64,000 nucleotides of DNA from Epiperipatus broadwayi (GCA_028023455.1 JAQFVV010012394.1:33367150-33431149), one strand, 5' to 3'; positions 13,191 through 25,004 are shown, numbered from the stretch's first letter. Program-made: numbers and translations. The notes: generated from the sequence alone by a model not told the origin.

Positions 13191-13382
13191 ATACTTATAT
13201 GTTAAACTTTCTTTACAATGTGAGAATGTTGACTTTTATGCCGCTTCAAAGTGTATCATTGACACCTACATTTCCTTTTTGTTTTAATTTTAAATTTTCA
13301 TCATAAAAAAATATGGTGCTATTCATCATTATATTTTGTGACCCTCTTGAAATATCTATGTGGCTGCTTAGTGTGTTTTAGC

Positions 13383-13575
13383 ATTCTGATTGAATTAAAC
13401 TTAAATACCGAAAATTACTCTTTTAAACATGAAATTATTCAATTTTTTGTATTATGGTATATACTTTTGTTTATATTCTGGTTGAAATTAACTATACTTA
13501 AACACCCAAAATGATTCTTTTAAATATAAAATTATTCAATGTTTTTTATTATGGTATGCACTTTTCTTTATGTTT
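13383..13575. repeat. About 92-bp tandem duplication
   Basis: 'attctg.ttgaa.tta', 'ctcttttaaacatgaaatta' and 'attatggtatatacttttgt' repeat from 13383 and again from 13475. 13576-13917 has no supported gene. Confidence 0.8.
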
Positions 13576-13927
13576 AAGGTTAAATATATTTTATAATCAT
13601 AAACCAAAATATTTTTACCAAAATGTTGACTAGAAAAGGACAACGATTCATTAGTGAATGAACTCAAACTTCTTTGATATAGACGAAAATCATATTTTTT
13701 TACGGTTCAAAATAAACGAATGCAAAAATGTTATAAAATTTATTTCAATGTTTATTATTTCTAATTACAGTGAGATCATAATTATTATCACTATATTGTT
13801 TCTGATTACCATAATTACAAACTTCAATCTGAATTTTAATGAAATGTTTGCCATTACTTATTTTTTGACAATGGCATCACATCTGGTACAATGTTAGTAA
13901 TGGCAACATGCAAGTTTATATATATAT

Positions 13928-14045
13928 ATATATATGTCAAATGGCTTTGACTGGGTAGTGAACCCAGGTCAGTGGCTTGCAAGGCAGCTATGCTAACCAC
14001 CAGGCCACCAACTCTTGACAAGTTGTGCTCCAAATTTTTATCAAT
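13928..14045 (-). repeat. tRNA-derived SINE-like head
   Basis: Minus strand: AGTTGGTGGCCTGGTGGTTA (A box region), GCATAGCTGCCTTGCAAGCC (anticodon arm), then CCTGGGTTCACTACCCAG (T arm and B box). Adjacent (AT)n at 13918-13935. Confidence 0.6.
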
Positions 14046-14489
14046 TATTCAAAATCCTTTCATGATTTAGTAGTAAATGTTATTTAGGAAATAAAAAAAA
14101 ATGTTCACATTTATATGTTCTATAACATTTTTAAAATAAAAATGAATAAACATATTTTATCAAAGATCATTTTTCTATACCTGTTTGAAAATATATGCAG
14201 ACCAGATTACACACTTTTAAGAGTTAGATTTGGCCTATGAACTAGATGTAGACCAGTCGAGATCTTTTTTTTAATGAGTTAGTCTCATTCAGTTAGCCTC
14301 AGGGTTTTTATTACATTTCCCATGTCGAATACTTTTATATTTAATTTCAAAACAAGTCAATACTAATTTAAATTATAATCTGTACACGTTAGTATAATTA
14401 AAATGGAAGTAACTGAAACTACTAATAAACTAATATTCATCTAAATACAATTTATCCAAACTTCAAACACTTTTTAGCAAAACTTTATT

Positions 14490-14560
14490 TGTACATACAC
14501 CTACATTTCGACTGACCTGCAGTCTTCTTCAGAGCTATGATATAATGAACAAAATAAAAA
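14490..14560 (-). repeat. Conserved interspersed-repeat motif CTGAAGA-hairpin-GAAA
   Basis: On the minus strand: CTGAAGAAGACTGCAGGTCA followed by GTCGAAATGTAGG. GACTG and CAGTC form a 5-bp stem around CAGGT, bracketed by CTGAAGA and GAAA, a layout reminiscent of the hammerhead core but with an extra base before the stem. Motifs of this 'CTGAAGA...CGAAA' type occur in many animal mobile elements. No ORF is attached. The region 14561-15180 is A/T-rich and uninformative. Confidence 0.4.
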
Positions 14561-15179
14561 AACATAACTGTATAATAACACCATAAAAATTTTAAACAAT
14601 AAAAAACTAAAAACAACATAAAAAATATATATTAAAAAACTGAAATAAATAAGCAAACCCAAATAAAACAATTAATATAAAATAAAATGTACTACATAAA
14701 TAAAAAAAATATAAATTATACATGTGTATTCTTAACTTTATATGTATATACATTCAAGGACAACTATTAATCTAAATATTATCTATTTTATTATTATTAA
14801 CCATCTACTAATTATCTGTATTCTTCATAAACTTAAACTTTATGATTAGTAACTAAAATTCTTTTAATTTTAAATCATAATATTTATTATTTTCTTACTC
14901 ATTCTTCTTTTAAAATTAATATTTCATATTTATTATTATTGCTGAATATTTAAAACCTATAAACTTTATAATCTTTACACTTACCAAGGTTATTTTGATC
15001 TTCTAAATAAAAAAATGAAAAAATCGTTTTTTTTTTTTCAAAAAATTATCTTATATCCTAGCTCCCTCTATTACATATTATTTAAACTAAATGTATATCC
15101 CCTACAACTCTTTATTTATATATATATATATTTATTTTTACACTTTAACTTTTATTATTATTATATAATACTCATAAAT

Positions 15180-15715
15180 TTATATTATACTTCTTTATAT
15201 GAAAACTCTGTTAATTTTTTTATCAATCCCTTTCTTTTCTTTGCTTCATTTATCAATTTTTTCTCATATTCATCCAAATAATTTTCTATTTACTTAAAAT
15301 AATTCCCAAATAACTGTATCTATTCACCACACTTAACTTAATATCTCCCAATAAAAATTCTACATCTTCTCTTTCTCCAGTATTAACTATCATTATATTT
15401 GATTTTTTTTCACCAAATTTAATCCCCATCTTTTTACCAACCCTTGCACATGTCCTCAACATAACTTCCATATCTTCTCTTCTTCCTGAACACAAAATAT
15501 ATCATCTGCAAAAAAAGACCTGACAAAATATATACTCCCTTACTACCTATTAACGGTATCTCTGTCCCTCTTCCTAATCTTTCTATTGCTCTTTCCATTT
15601 CACTCAAATACAACACAAACAAAATAGGTGACATAGGGAATCCTTGCCTTAGCCTCACCCCATTTTTACCTTTAACTGATTCTATATTCCCTAATTGATA
15701 TATATATATATATAT
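15180..15715 (-). pseudogene. Non-LTR reverse transcriptase, 3' part of the LTR-interrupted LINE
   Basis: Continues the RT at 19394-19790. It shows KGKNGVRLRQGFPMSPILF (like G.RQGCPMSPILF), an ERLGRGTEIPLIG stretch, a palm motif destroyed by a frameshift (expected FFADD, seen as FLQMIYF near 15505), then GKKMGIKFGEKKSNIMI and SYLGIILSK, followed by a decayed LDEYEKKLINEAKKRKGL tail to about 15180. Open sub-frames are 15434-15658 and 15286-15495. Together with the upstream half it is a single dead LINE split by the 3.7-kb insertion. Confidence 0.7.
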
Positions 15716-17201
15716 TGTAACGTTTTTCTTATTACTAGGCCTCTATATGCCTCAAATTTATATTTGAGCATGAGTTGATCAAGCTGTATCAAAAGAAAAA
15801 AGAAAGTTGTATTTCTATTCTCAACACAGTTATTTTTCCTGATCAACTTCGGCCTAGAACTATTACCGAGTACTATCGTGAGCAGAACCAGTTTTTAATT
15901 TCTACTTGAGGGCGCCAGAGTCGTTAGACCCACTGAGACTGCGTCAAACATATGGTAACTCGTAAACTAAACAGAAAAAAATGCTTTTAAACAAATCGGT
16001 ATTACCTCCTACCGTAACGAGAATTAATAGTTTTAAGATTATTGGTCTTAGATTTTAAGAATCGGTAATTTTACGGTAAACTAGAATTATCTTTTTTTTG
16101 AGATTATTATTGCTGGGCTTATTCAAACATATTGGCAAGGTAAATTACTTTTAAATCTTATTAAACTAATAATAACTTTAATACTAAAAAGAATAATAAC
16201 CATTATTAATAACGACAATGAAAAAGGTTGATAAAAGTATAATCTCTTTTATTCTAACAAACTAAAATATTTATAAGTTAAATTACGAATTAACTAAACT
16301 GGAAAGTACACATGCTAATCCAGATAATGAATCGATTAACAAAAACAGTTAGATTAAATAATGAACCAATTTAATAATGTTCCAAGATCTTGTATAAAAT
16401 TCTTTATAAGAAAGTCCCTTGAATACGAAAAGTCTATATCAGGATGGTAGTCTAAGCCTAGATAAATAATTGTTTGCAAACTTTTAAGTCACTATCAGGA
16501 AAATTTATTCTTAACTTACCGGTAAGTTCATGTAGGTTTATGGGATCCCAGATCATGAGAATTTCCATTGGTCTCTCCTGCCGCATCTTCCATTTTGTTC
16601 CTTCTATAGCTGGAGAAAAGGCACGGTTGTAGTGACCCTTTTATTGCAAAAAGCGGTCTTCACAAGTCCCATTTCCATGCTCGTGTGACAGCTTGGTACA
16701 GCAAGTGGCATACCTGTGTAGAAGTATATTTCTTGCCACAGGTTATGCTCGTGGAAACCTCCAACTTTCAGAGACGTAACTAGAAGTAAAAGAGAAGACC
16801 CAGATTGAAGTTGTCATCTCCTTTTTATATCGCGCTCCATTTTTGGAACTTCTGCGCACTCTTTTGTCTTTTTATCAGCGTATAAGATAATAATCTTATA
16901 CACTCTCTCTTAAATTTAAGTTACAAAGTTCTCTTTTTTTTTAGCATTATTCTTCCATCTTTAATTAGCTAAAATATTTTTCTTTTAGCTTATACTTTTG
17001 GAATTCTTTTAATTTATCTGGATTAGTAATCTGTATGTCATTTATTCTTTCCAATTAGATAAAAAAAAAATAAGAATGACAATTTTAACCTTCATTGCAC
17101 GTTTTAACAAAAATTATACTAATCAAAAAAAAATCTAAATTTACTTTTTTAGCTTTTACCAAATGCCAATATATTTGTAACGTATATAAATAAACGTTAC
17201 A
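15716..17201 (-). repeat. LTR copy 1 (3' LTR if the element reads minus)
   Basis: TGTAACG...CGTTACA, 1486 bp. It has AT-rich ends and a more GC-rich middle (about 16550-16830, for example CTGGAGAAAAGGCACGG and ACAGCTTGGTACAGCAAG). Aligns end to end with 17903-19393 apart from scattered substitutions and small indels. Confidence 0.9.
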
Positions 17202-17902
17202 ATATTCTTAAGTTTTTTAAATTCATATTCGTATTTTTTTTTTTTCCTGCAGTAGCGTGCTGATATATTGTGTAGACTCATTCACAAGCGACGTTCGGCT
17301 TTAATGCCCACTTTTAGGTCTAACACGGCGGGAATGGAAAATATTTCAACATTCATCTGTGTCCTATCCGCTTTAGTGTAATATTAACGATAAGAAGTCC
17401 AAGTTATAAGCACAAACGAGCATTGCTCATCATTCTGAGTCTTACAGGCTCGTGGCAACTTGGTCCAACTTGATCCGCCTTCCCCTTTATTGGGATCTCT
17501 GCTAGAAATAGTCTGAGGAGCATTTAGAGACAGTCTTATGTTCATATACTGCAGATAAGGACTCGGGGCTATGTTATTCCCCTCTTCAGTAACCGCCTAC
17601 CCGGTCAAATATTTGTGACTTACGTCTACATCAGCCACGATCGTGTTTTTAGACATATATAAAAAAATATACATATATATTTTTTCTTTCTGGAAGTCAT
17701 ATTAAAAAAATATCTTCTTTCATATTTTAATAATCAGGGTTTAATTAGTTATTTTTTTTTTATAATTTTTTTCTTTTTTCAAAAAAAATCATAATTTATT
17801 TTCCGGCTGTGAGTTTCTTTGAGTCATCATTGTAATGTTCTTTATCATTACAACTCATCTCAGGTTGTAGTTGTTAAATCGAAGCCCGAGTTGGGTTGCC
17901 AT
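17202..17902 (-). other. Interior of the LTR element, 701 bp, non-coding
   Basis: No ORF of note on either strand. The centre (17260-17650) is GC-richer and complex (ACAAGCGACGTTCGGC, CAGGCTCGTGGCAACTTGG, CTACCCGGTCAAATATTTG). It is flanked by A/T runs, and the purine-rich minus-strand run near 17235 is a weak polypurine-tract candidate. GTAATGTTCTTTATCATTAC (17850-17869) is a near-palindrome. The middle may carry packaging or dimerisation signals (inference from the layout of non-autonomous LTR elements). Confidence 0.6.
17884..17901 (-). promoter_or_regulatory. Candidate tRNA primer-binding site of the LTR element
   Basis: Minus strand TGGCAACCCAACTCGGGC, starting with the TGG complementary to a tRNA CCA end, one base from the LTR end. 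The matching tRNA could not be named. Confidence 0.5.
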
Positions 17903-19393
17903 TGTAACGTTTTTCTTATTACTAGGCCTCTATACGCCTCAAATTTATATTTGAGCGTGAGTTGATCAAGCTGTATCAAAAGAAAAAAGAAAGTTGTATT
18001 TCTATTCTCAACACAGCTATTTTTCCTGATCAACTTCGGCCTAGAACTATTACCGAGTACAATCGTGAGCAGAACCAGTTTTTAATTTCTACTTGAGGGC
18101 GCCAGAGTCGTTAGACCCACTGAGACTGCGTCAAACATATGGTAACTCGTAAACTAAACAGAAAAAATGCTTTTAAACAAATCGGTATTACCTCCTACCG
18201 TAACGAGAATTAATAGTTTTAAGATTATTGGTCTTAGATTTTAAGAATCGGTAATTTTACGGTAAACTAGAATTATCTTTTTTTTGAGATTATTATTGCT
18301 GGGCTTATTCAAACATATTGGCAAGGTAAATTACTTTTAAATCTTATTAAACTAATAATAACTTTAATACTAAAAAGAATAATAACCATTATTAATAACG
18401 CACAATGAAAAAGGTTGATAAAAGTATAATCTCTTTTATTCTAACAAACTAAAATATTTATAAGTTAAATTACGAATTAACTAAACTGGAAAGTACACAC
18501 ATGCTAATCCAGATAATGAATCGATTAACAAAAACAGTTAGATTAAATAATGAACGCAATTTAATAATGTTCCAAGATCTTGTATAAAATTCTTTATAAG
18601 AAAGTCCCTTGAATACGAAAAGTCTATATCAGGATGGTAGTCTAAGCCTAGATAAATAATTGTTTGCAAACTTTTAAGTCACTATCAGGAAAATTTATTC
18701 TTAACTTACCGGTAAGTTCATGTAGGTTTATGGGATCCCAGATCATGAGAATTTCCATTGGTCTCTCCTGCCGGCGTCTTCCATTATTGTTCCGTTCTAT
18801 AGCTGGAGAAAAGGCACGGTTGTAGTGACCCTTTTATTGCAAAAAGCGGTCTTCACAAGTCCCGTTTCCATGCTCGCGTGACAGCTTGGTACAGCAAGGG
18901 GCATACCTGTGTAGAAGTATATTTCTTGCCACAGGTTATGCTCGTGGAAACCTCCAACTTTCAGAGACGTAACTAGAAGTAAAAGAGAAGACCCAGATTG
19001 AAGTTGTCATCTCCTTTTTATATCGCGCTCCATTTTTGGAACTTCTGCGCACTCTTTTGTCTTTTTATCAGCGTATAAGATAATAATCTTATACACTCTC
19101 TCTTAAATTTAAGTTACAAAGTTCTCTTTTTTTTTAGCATTATTCTTCCATCTTTAATTAGCTAAAATATTTTTCTTTTAGCTTATACTTTTGGAATTCT
19201 TTTAATTTATCTGGATTAGTAATCTGTATGTCATTTATTCTTTCCAATTAGATAAAAAAAAATAAGAATGACAATTTTAACCTTCATTGCATGTTTTAAC
19301 AAAAATTATACTAATCAAAAAAAAATCTAAATTTACTTTTTTAGCTTTTACCAAATGCCAATATATTTGTAACGTATATAAATAAACGTTACA
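17903..19393 (-). repeat. LTR copy 2 (5' LTR if the element reads minus)
   Basis: TGTAACG...CGTTACA, 1491 bp, nearly identical to copy 1. Differences include tatACgcctc for tatATgcctc, 'gagcgtgag' for 'gagcatgag', and a small cluster near 18770-18795 (CTGCCGGCGTCTTCC versus CTGCCGCATCTTCC). Confidence 0.9.
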
Positions 19394-19790
19394 ATATATA
19401 TATATATAATTATTTTCATATAATTTCTTAATAATATCTATGAAAGCTTCATCCATTCCCAAATTTGCTAAACATATCCATAATCTAATTCTAGCTACTC
19501 TATCATATGTCTTCTCTATATCTATAAAACTCATATATAACTGTTTACCTAAATTCCTACTCATATCCATAAGTTGTGTAACTACAAATAAACTATCTCC
19601 TATATGCCTATCTAATCTAAAACCTCATTGCATTTCCCCCACTACATTATTCCCTTCCATCCATTTTACAACTCTTCTAGCCACCATATATGAGAAAACT
19701 TTATATAAAACATGTTACCGCTATTTGTCTATAATTCAACTTTTTATTATCCTTACCCTTTCCTTTAAATAATAATCTCCACTATAGTGC
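19394..19790 (-). pseudogene. Non-LTR reverse transcriptase, 5' part of the LTR-interrupted LINE
   Basis: Minus-strand RT fingers and palm. Recognisable in order, with frame breaks: NYRQIAVTC (like NYRPISLL), ARRVVKWMEGNNVVGEMQ and a GFRLDRHIGD stretch (like GFR..R.T.D), then YMSFIDIEKTYDRVARIRLW (RT motif like FIDIEKAYDRV.R), and IDIIKKLYENN. It runs into a (TA)n tract where the LTR element inserted; the frame resumes at 15715. The gene is decayed by several stops and frameshifts. Clade not resolved; there is no FxDD here because it belongs to the other half. Confidence 0.7.
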
Positions 19791-20263
19791 CATCAACTGG
19801 AAGGTCAAATAACCAGTGATTACCAGGCTTTGGCTTTTATCAGTCAATATATGGCTTTTATATTATGTTAGCTGAGTTAAGGGTTTTGTCATAACTGTAA
19901 CATAAGAACAATGTCAGAAATCTAATGTTTTCATGTTTAAAAGAAAATAATGGGGAAATATTGAAAACACCCAGTGAGCTGTTTGTAAACTAACTGTGTT
20001 TAAAGTGTAGAATTTGTAACAATATTTCTTCAGATATAGTTTGTTAAAGAAACCAATTAAACAAAAACATGATCTTTACAAGACTGAGTTCATCTGGGTT
20101 ATAAAAAAAAATAAAAAAAATAATACATATTGGAAGAACAAAGTATATTGATTAAAAAAAGTAAAAGTTAGTTGATGCACAAATTATATATGAAATAAAA
20201 ATAAATACTTACTTTATATTTAGTGAATAATATTTCTGTAGTATAATTTTCACTATACCATTA

Positions 20264-20419
20264 TTAATATTTACCAAGGCAATAAACCTCAAGAATGTGC
20301 ACTTGAAAATGCGAATGTAGGGACATCTACAAGTAAGCTTGTGGTTAAAACCTGTAGAGGTCCCTACTTTCACATTTTCAAGTGCACATTCTTGAGGTTT
20401 ATTGCCTTGGTAAATATTA
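20264..20419. repeat. 156-bp hairpin with 60-bp inverted arms
   Basis: Arms 20264-20323 and 20360-20419 are reverse complements with two mismatches; the loop is 36 bp. Arm words include ACCAAGGCAATAAACCTCAA and GAATGTGCACTTGAAAATG. It directly precedes repeat family E (20465), and the 'ccctac' words in the arms resemble that family's 'cagtccctacctt'. Confidence 0.9.
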
Positions 20420-20464
20420 CTTACATAACCAATGTGCATTAAATAAATTTATAATTATACCACT

Positions 20465-20875
20465 ATTATGGAAAATCTCTAATCTAATGAATGACTAATA
20501 AAAATTATTAATATACTTCCATCAAGGGGTTTATGTCAAAGTTTTAAGGGCAGAAAGTTTGACATTTACTGTAATAATTCCATATATATGTACATACACT
20601 GAACAATAATAAAGATGTAAAAGAATGTGATCTGGGCCAACTGATGAGTGCCGGTTCAGCATGAAATGTGCATTTTGGAGATCATATGTTTTTTCACAAC
20701 TTTGGTCATGTTTTTATGATTACATCTCTTCACAAGGTGTTAAAAGTGGATAGAAACCAGTCTCTATCTTACATAAGAATGGTGTACTGAAAATTACACT
20801 ACAGAATTATTATGTATTAAATGGCCAATCTCTAGTCTAATGAATAACTAATAAAAATTATTAATTTACTATACA
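20465..20875 (+). repeat. Family E repeat, tandem units
   Basis: 'aatctctaatctaatgaatg', 'aagtttgacatttactgtaa', 'ctgatgagtgccggttcagc' and 'tggatagaaaccagtctcta' recur in the same order as at 10825-11390. 20876-22545 shows nothing further. Confidence 0.7.
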
Positions 20876-22549
20876 CTAGTTGTAAATTCAAAATACATGT
20901 GGACATTTATTATGGATTTGCAATTCTAGGTACATTTTTGAAGCTATTACCATATAATTAATATTATTTTCATAAATAAATTATTTTAATTGTAAATAAT
21001 ATTATTTTTATTTAATATAATCTTGTAGCTATAATTTTAAGCATAAATGTAAACATTTTATTTTTTAAATATTTTTTCATTCATTCAGTACTAAGTATTA
21101 TATAAATCAATAAAATTGTCAATCATATACTATATTAGTACCAAATTAAGAACAGTATTGTAAAGATAAAAAGTAATAATGGTTATATAATTTTTTTTTA
21201 AAAGCAGATGAAAATTGTTTTTTTGCTTTGTAATTTTTTAATTTTGTTTAATCCATTTTTAGGGTGCATTTTTGGTTATAGATTTTAAGTAATTAATATA
21301 TCTTAATTCAATTTTGGGGCTATTTTTGAAGTCATTTAAAACTATACTAATTTTTTTTATTAATAAATATAATAATATTTGGAATAAGAGTCCTCTGTGA
21401 GATAATTATAACCTAAACATTACATATTCAAGCAATAGTTAATGTTATTTATATGCTGTTGAAATTAGTAATATATAATATTTTTACATGTTAACTTATA
21501 AATTTTAAATGAAACCATTAACCATTTTTATTGTAAACTTATATTTAAATAAAAACATTAACCACTTTTATTATAGACTTATATTGTAATTCATATATGT
21601 TTTATTAACATGTTAAATTTGTTTAATTATTATTAGTAGTATGATAAAAATTATATTTTTAGTAATCTTCACGTGTCATACTATTTGGTCATACATTGGT
21701 AATAAATACAACTTCTAACGGCTTCAGATAATCTAAAAAGAAATAGAAAAATAATTGAATTTGCATACATTCATATCCACATAAAAATATAACTAAAATA
21801 ATCTTTAAACAGTTAAATAAATGCTTCTTACATGAAATGAATATCAAAAACTTTAAATGTAACCTGAATACATTTTTAATGCAGGACATCTATTCAAAGA
21901 CAAATGCTATTTTCAAAATAAAAGAAGAAATGTTAAATATTCTCTTTTGAAGACACTGTTTTCATTAGAAATATGTGCTGTGTACCCAAACTATTTTAAG
22001 ATTATATTTAAAATGTTTGATATTTTCTCCATGTAAAAAACATTGATATAAATGCATATACATTATTGTATTTCAATCATGACATTTTTATAGTTTAATA
22101 ACTAAAGCAATTCAAAATTAAATCAATAAATTAAAAAAAACTGATTCTAAAGTAACATACTATTTAAGTTCCTAAGCATGAATGATCATTTTTTAAGTTC
22201 AGATTTCTTGGCATTTTTATTTTTAAAAAAGGGTAGTAGATTTATTGCTCAGGGGTTTATACTAAGTTCAAGTGTCAGAATCGAGCAGGAACTTCCCAAT
22301 CCCAAATTGGAACCTCTATCAATTGCTTCAACCTACAAAGGGTGGGATTTTTACGATTACTCATGATGAAAAGTTTCTCTGTTATTTTCTTCAATTCATA
22401 ATTGTATTCATGTTATTTACATATTTTGTTTACTTTCTTTTATGTTCTGAGTAATAAATTTTTCTCTTTAAGTATGATTGTTTTTTTTTTGTAAATTCTT
22501 CAATTTTTTTTAATTTTAAAGATGGAATTTTCTTTTATTTGTATTTGTA

Positions 22550-23075
22550 ATGCAATGACGGTTTTAGCTTTTCACACAGTGTCAAAAGCTAATAGAAACC
22601 TCCTACTTTACATGAGAATGGTATAACAAAGGTATCAAAGTGTTCGTTTGGTGATAGAGATTCAGGTATTTTATAATTCTAGCTCACCTGAAGGGCAAAG
22701 GTTGTTGATGAAATGCATGCATTGAAAGAGAAGAGGATATGACTATATATCTAATGGATGGTTGTAATGTGATGGAGTCAATATGAAGGATATACTGAAA
22801 AAATTCTAAAACATAGAATGAATATATATGTATGGCACAATGATTGTTTACTTTTACATAAAATATTAAAAATGGATAAAAGCAGAGTCCATAACTTGCA
22901 AAAGAATGGCATAATGAAAGTTTTTGAACTATCGAAAAATGCATGGAGATTGGCACTGATAAAAATCAAAAACCTTGAAGAAATATATATCTCAGTGCAA
23001 TGATTACTTATCTTTTCAAAAGTTGTTGAAAATGGATGGAAACCATCTTTACCTTGCAAGAATGAGATCTGGTGA
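22550..23075 (+). repeat. Family E fragments
   Basis: 'gtgtcaaaagctaatagaaa', 'ttgcaaaagaatggcataat' and 'atggatggaaaccatcttta' are three diverged starts of family E units. Open frames here (22684-23059 minus, 22818-23003 plus) are not supported as genes. 23081-24039 shows nothing recognisable. Confidence 0.5.
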
Positions 23076-24039
23076 AATGTAATGAGTTATAGATACGATA
23101 ATGGATATTCACGTTTGATATTCCAAGTTCACTTGAAGATACATTTTACACTATTCCCTAAAAAAATGTTTTTAGCTTATAATGTCTTTCTATTTGAGAA
23201 CCTTGCTTCAATGAAGAGTTTTATTTTTGGAATTTCATATATTATGTATTTGCATCTGTGTATATTTTTTTATTGATAGATTTTTTATTTAGTAATTTAC
23301 AGTTTTAAATAAATAAATCCTTTTAATTACTAAATGTAATCTTTTTTTATTTTAGTTAGTATATACTTCCAGATATGCCTTCAAAAATAACTGTGAATAT
23401 TTTTTTAAATGCTTTAATTGATTTTGGAAAATCTGTTCGTTAACTTTTGCTCTTTTTCAAGTTAGAATAAAATGTTAAAATCAATGTTTAATATAAATTC
23501 TATAGGATTGTTTGAAAATTGGTATATAACTAAGTTATAACAACTTAATCCATTTAAAACACTTACTTTTTCAATATGTTAACTACTTTGGTAGATATGG
23601 AACAAAGAGTGTGGAAAACATGAAAAATATTCAATAATTTCATGTTTTGCAATTAATAATTATCTTTAGAATTTCCATTTGGTCACAAGAGGGCAGTATT
23701 TTTTTTTCTTCTAATTTAATAACATTTTAAAAATTAGTTAAAACTCTTAATGTGTATGTATTATTATGTACTGAATTAACATAGTGATAAATTGTTAGAA
23801 TGTGGAATTCTAGGATTAATTCAGGTAGTGACATTTTCCAGCATTCAAATTTCTTATGAACAATTGAGTGATGAAGTCATTTGAAAAGACATCAATCATA
23901 ATTTTATACACACAACAGTTTATATCACATATTTATAAGTAAACATCTGCTTTAAATTCAATTATTCACCATTCTACGTTTTTTGTAATGCAGTATATAT
24001 TTATAATAAACTTCTACATAAAGATATTCTTGAAACATA

Positions 24040-24345
24040 TGAATATAGGTAAATGACTGTCAAGAAGCAATTTACGCTGAGCCAGCACCCTCCATTTAAG
24101 CCAGATCACAACTTTTACCTGTCTTTATTTGATCAGTACTTATCAATATCCGATTATTATAATTTGATTTATAACTATCAAACTATCACTATTTACAATT
24201 TTAATACCAACCACTTCAGATTAATACATTAAGGATTATTACTAATTATTTACTAGATTGGAAATTATCGTAATATTCTTAGCTTAGATATAAGCATTAA
24301 ACACAATTAAAGATTAATACCTCTTTTTTAATTAAACACAAACAC
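24040..24345 (-). repeat. Family E copy, inverted and diverged
   Basis: 'gctgagccagcaccctccat' then 'aaggattattactaattatt' and 'attaaagattaatacctctt' match 9490-9740 in order. Confidence 0.6.
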
Positions 24346-25004
24346 GAAAGTATAATGCATTCTACCATTAAGGGTTAAGTGCTTACATTATTTAATAAAT
24401 GTAAAGTAGTGTTTTCCTTAATTAACATGCAATTAGAGTTATCTCACTTTCAAATGTTTTATATTTTCCGATATATAAATCATAAAATACTGTTAATGAA
24501 GGTAAAAAAAAATCTAAATGTCACTTTTTAAAAAATAAATAAATACCGTGATGAAATTTGTTTTTAACTAGTTAGAAGAATTGTGGTAAGGAATGTTTAC
24601 GAATAGCAATTATGTGGTATGTTGCAAATTGACTTCTCTTTCTTTCTCTTTAGAGTCATACCGCGTTCAACAAATTTGAACGAGGAATGCTAGTTCTCTT
24701 ACAGTTTCTTCCCCTGACCCAGCTCATACTTTTTACGTAACTTTGCGCTTTTATTAAAATGTCTGACTCGTCGCAACACCGGTTAATTTTTTTGAAAAAA
24801 AATGTAATTTACCTTTTCGAGAGTATAAAGAATTTTTTTTTTTTTTAAAAAAAAGTAATAATGAATAACAGGTTTTTTAAAAATAAAAACTATTTTAATT
24901 AAAAGTATTTGCTTTAAAAAAAATATATACTAAATAATACGATGAAAAAATTAGTTCACTTTTATCAGTTATCATTACATTGACTTGAGTGGTTCAATGT
25001 ATTG

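Larger units (their letters stand above)
15716..19393 (-). mobile_element. Non-autonomous LTR retrotransposon (LARD/TRIM-like), 3678 bp
   Basis: Two direct repeats of 1486 bp (15716-17201) and 1491 bp (17903-19393) flank a 701-bp interior with no long ORF. Each LTR starts TGTAACG and ends CGTTACA, a perfect 7-bp terminal inverted repeat with TG...CA ends. On the minus strand, TGGCAACCCAACTCGGGC begins one base inside the LTR (17901-17884), where a tRNA primer-binding site starting TGG belongs, so transcription is inferred to be minus-strand. The element sits in a (TA)n tract within a LINE; an ATAT or longer target duplication is possible but ambiguous in that context. gag and pol are absent, so it must have been mobilised in trans. 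The LTRs differ at roughly a dozen and a half sites by eye (for example 'agcaagtggc' versus 'agcaaggggc'), indicating a recent insertion. Confidence 0.85.

Noticed and set aside
14490-14540. Functional hammerhead ribozyme
   Set aside because: One extra base precedes stem II and no convincing stems I or III were found, so only a motif resemblance is reported.
22178-22454. Two overlapping plus-strand frames of about 60 codons
   Set aside because: Share the same DNA in different frames, no homology recognised, next to family E fragments.
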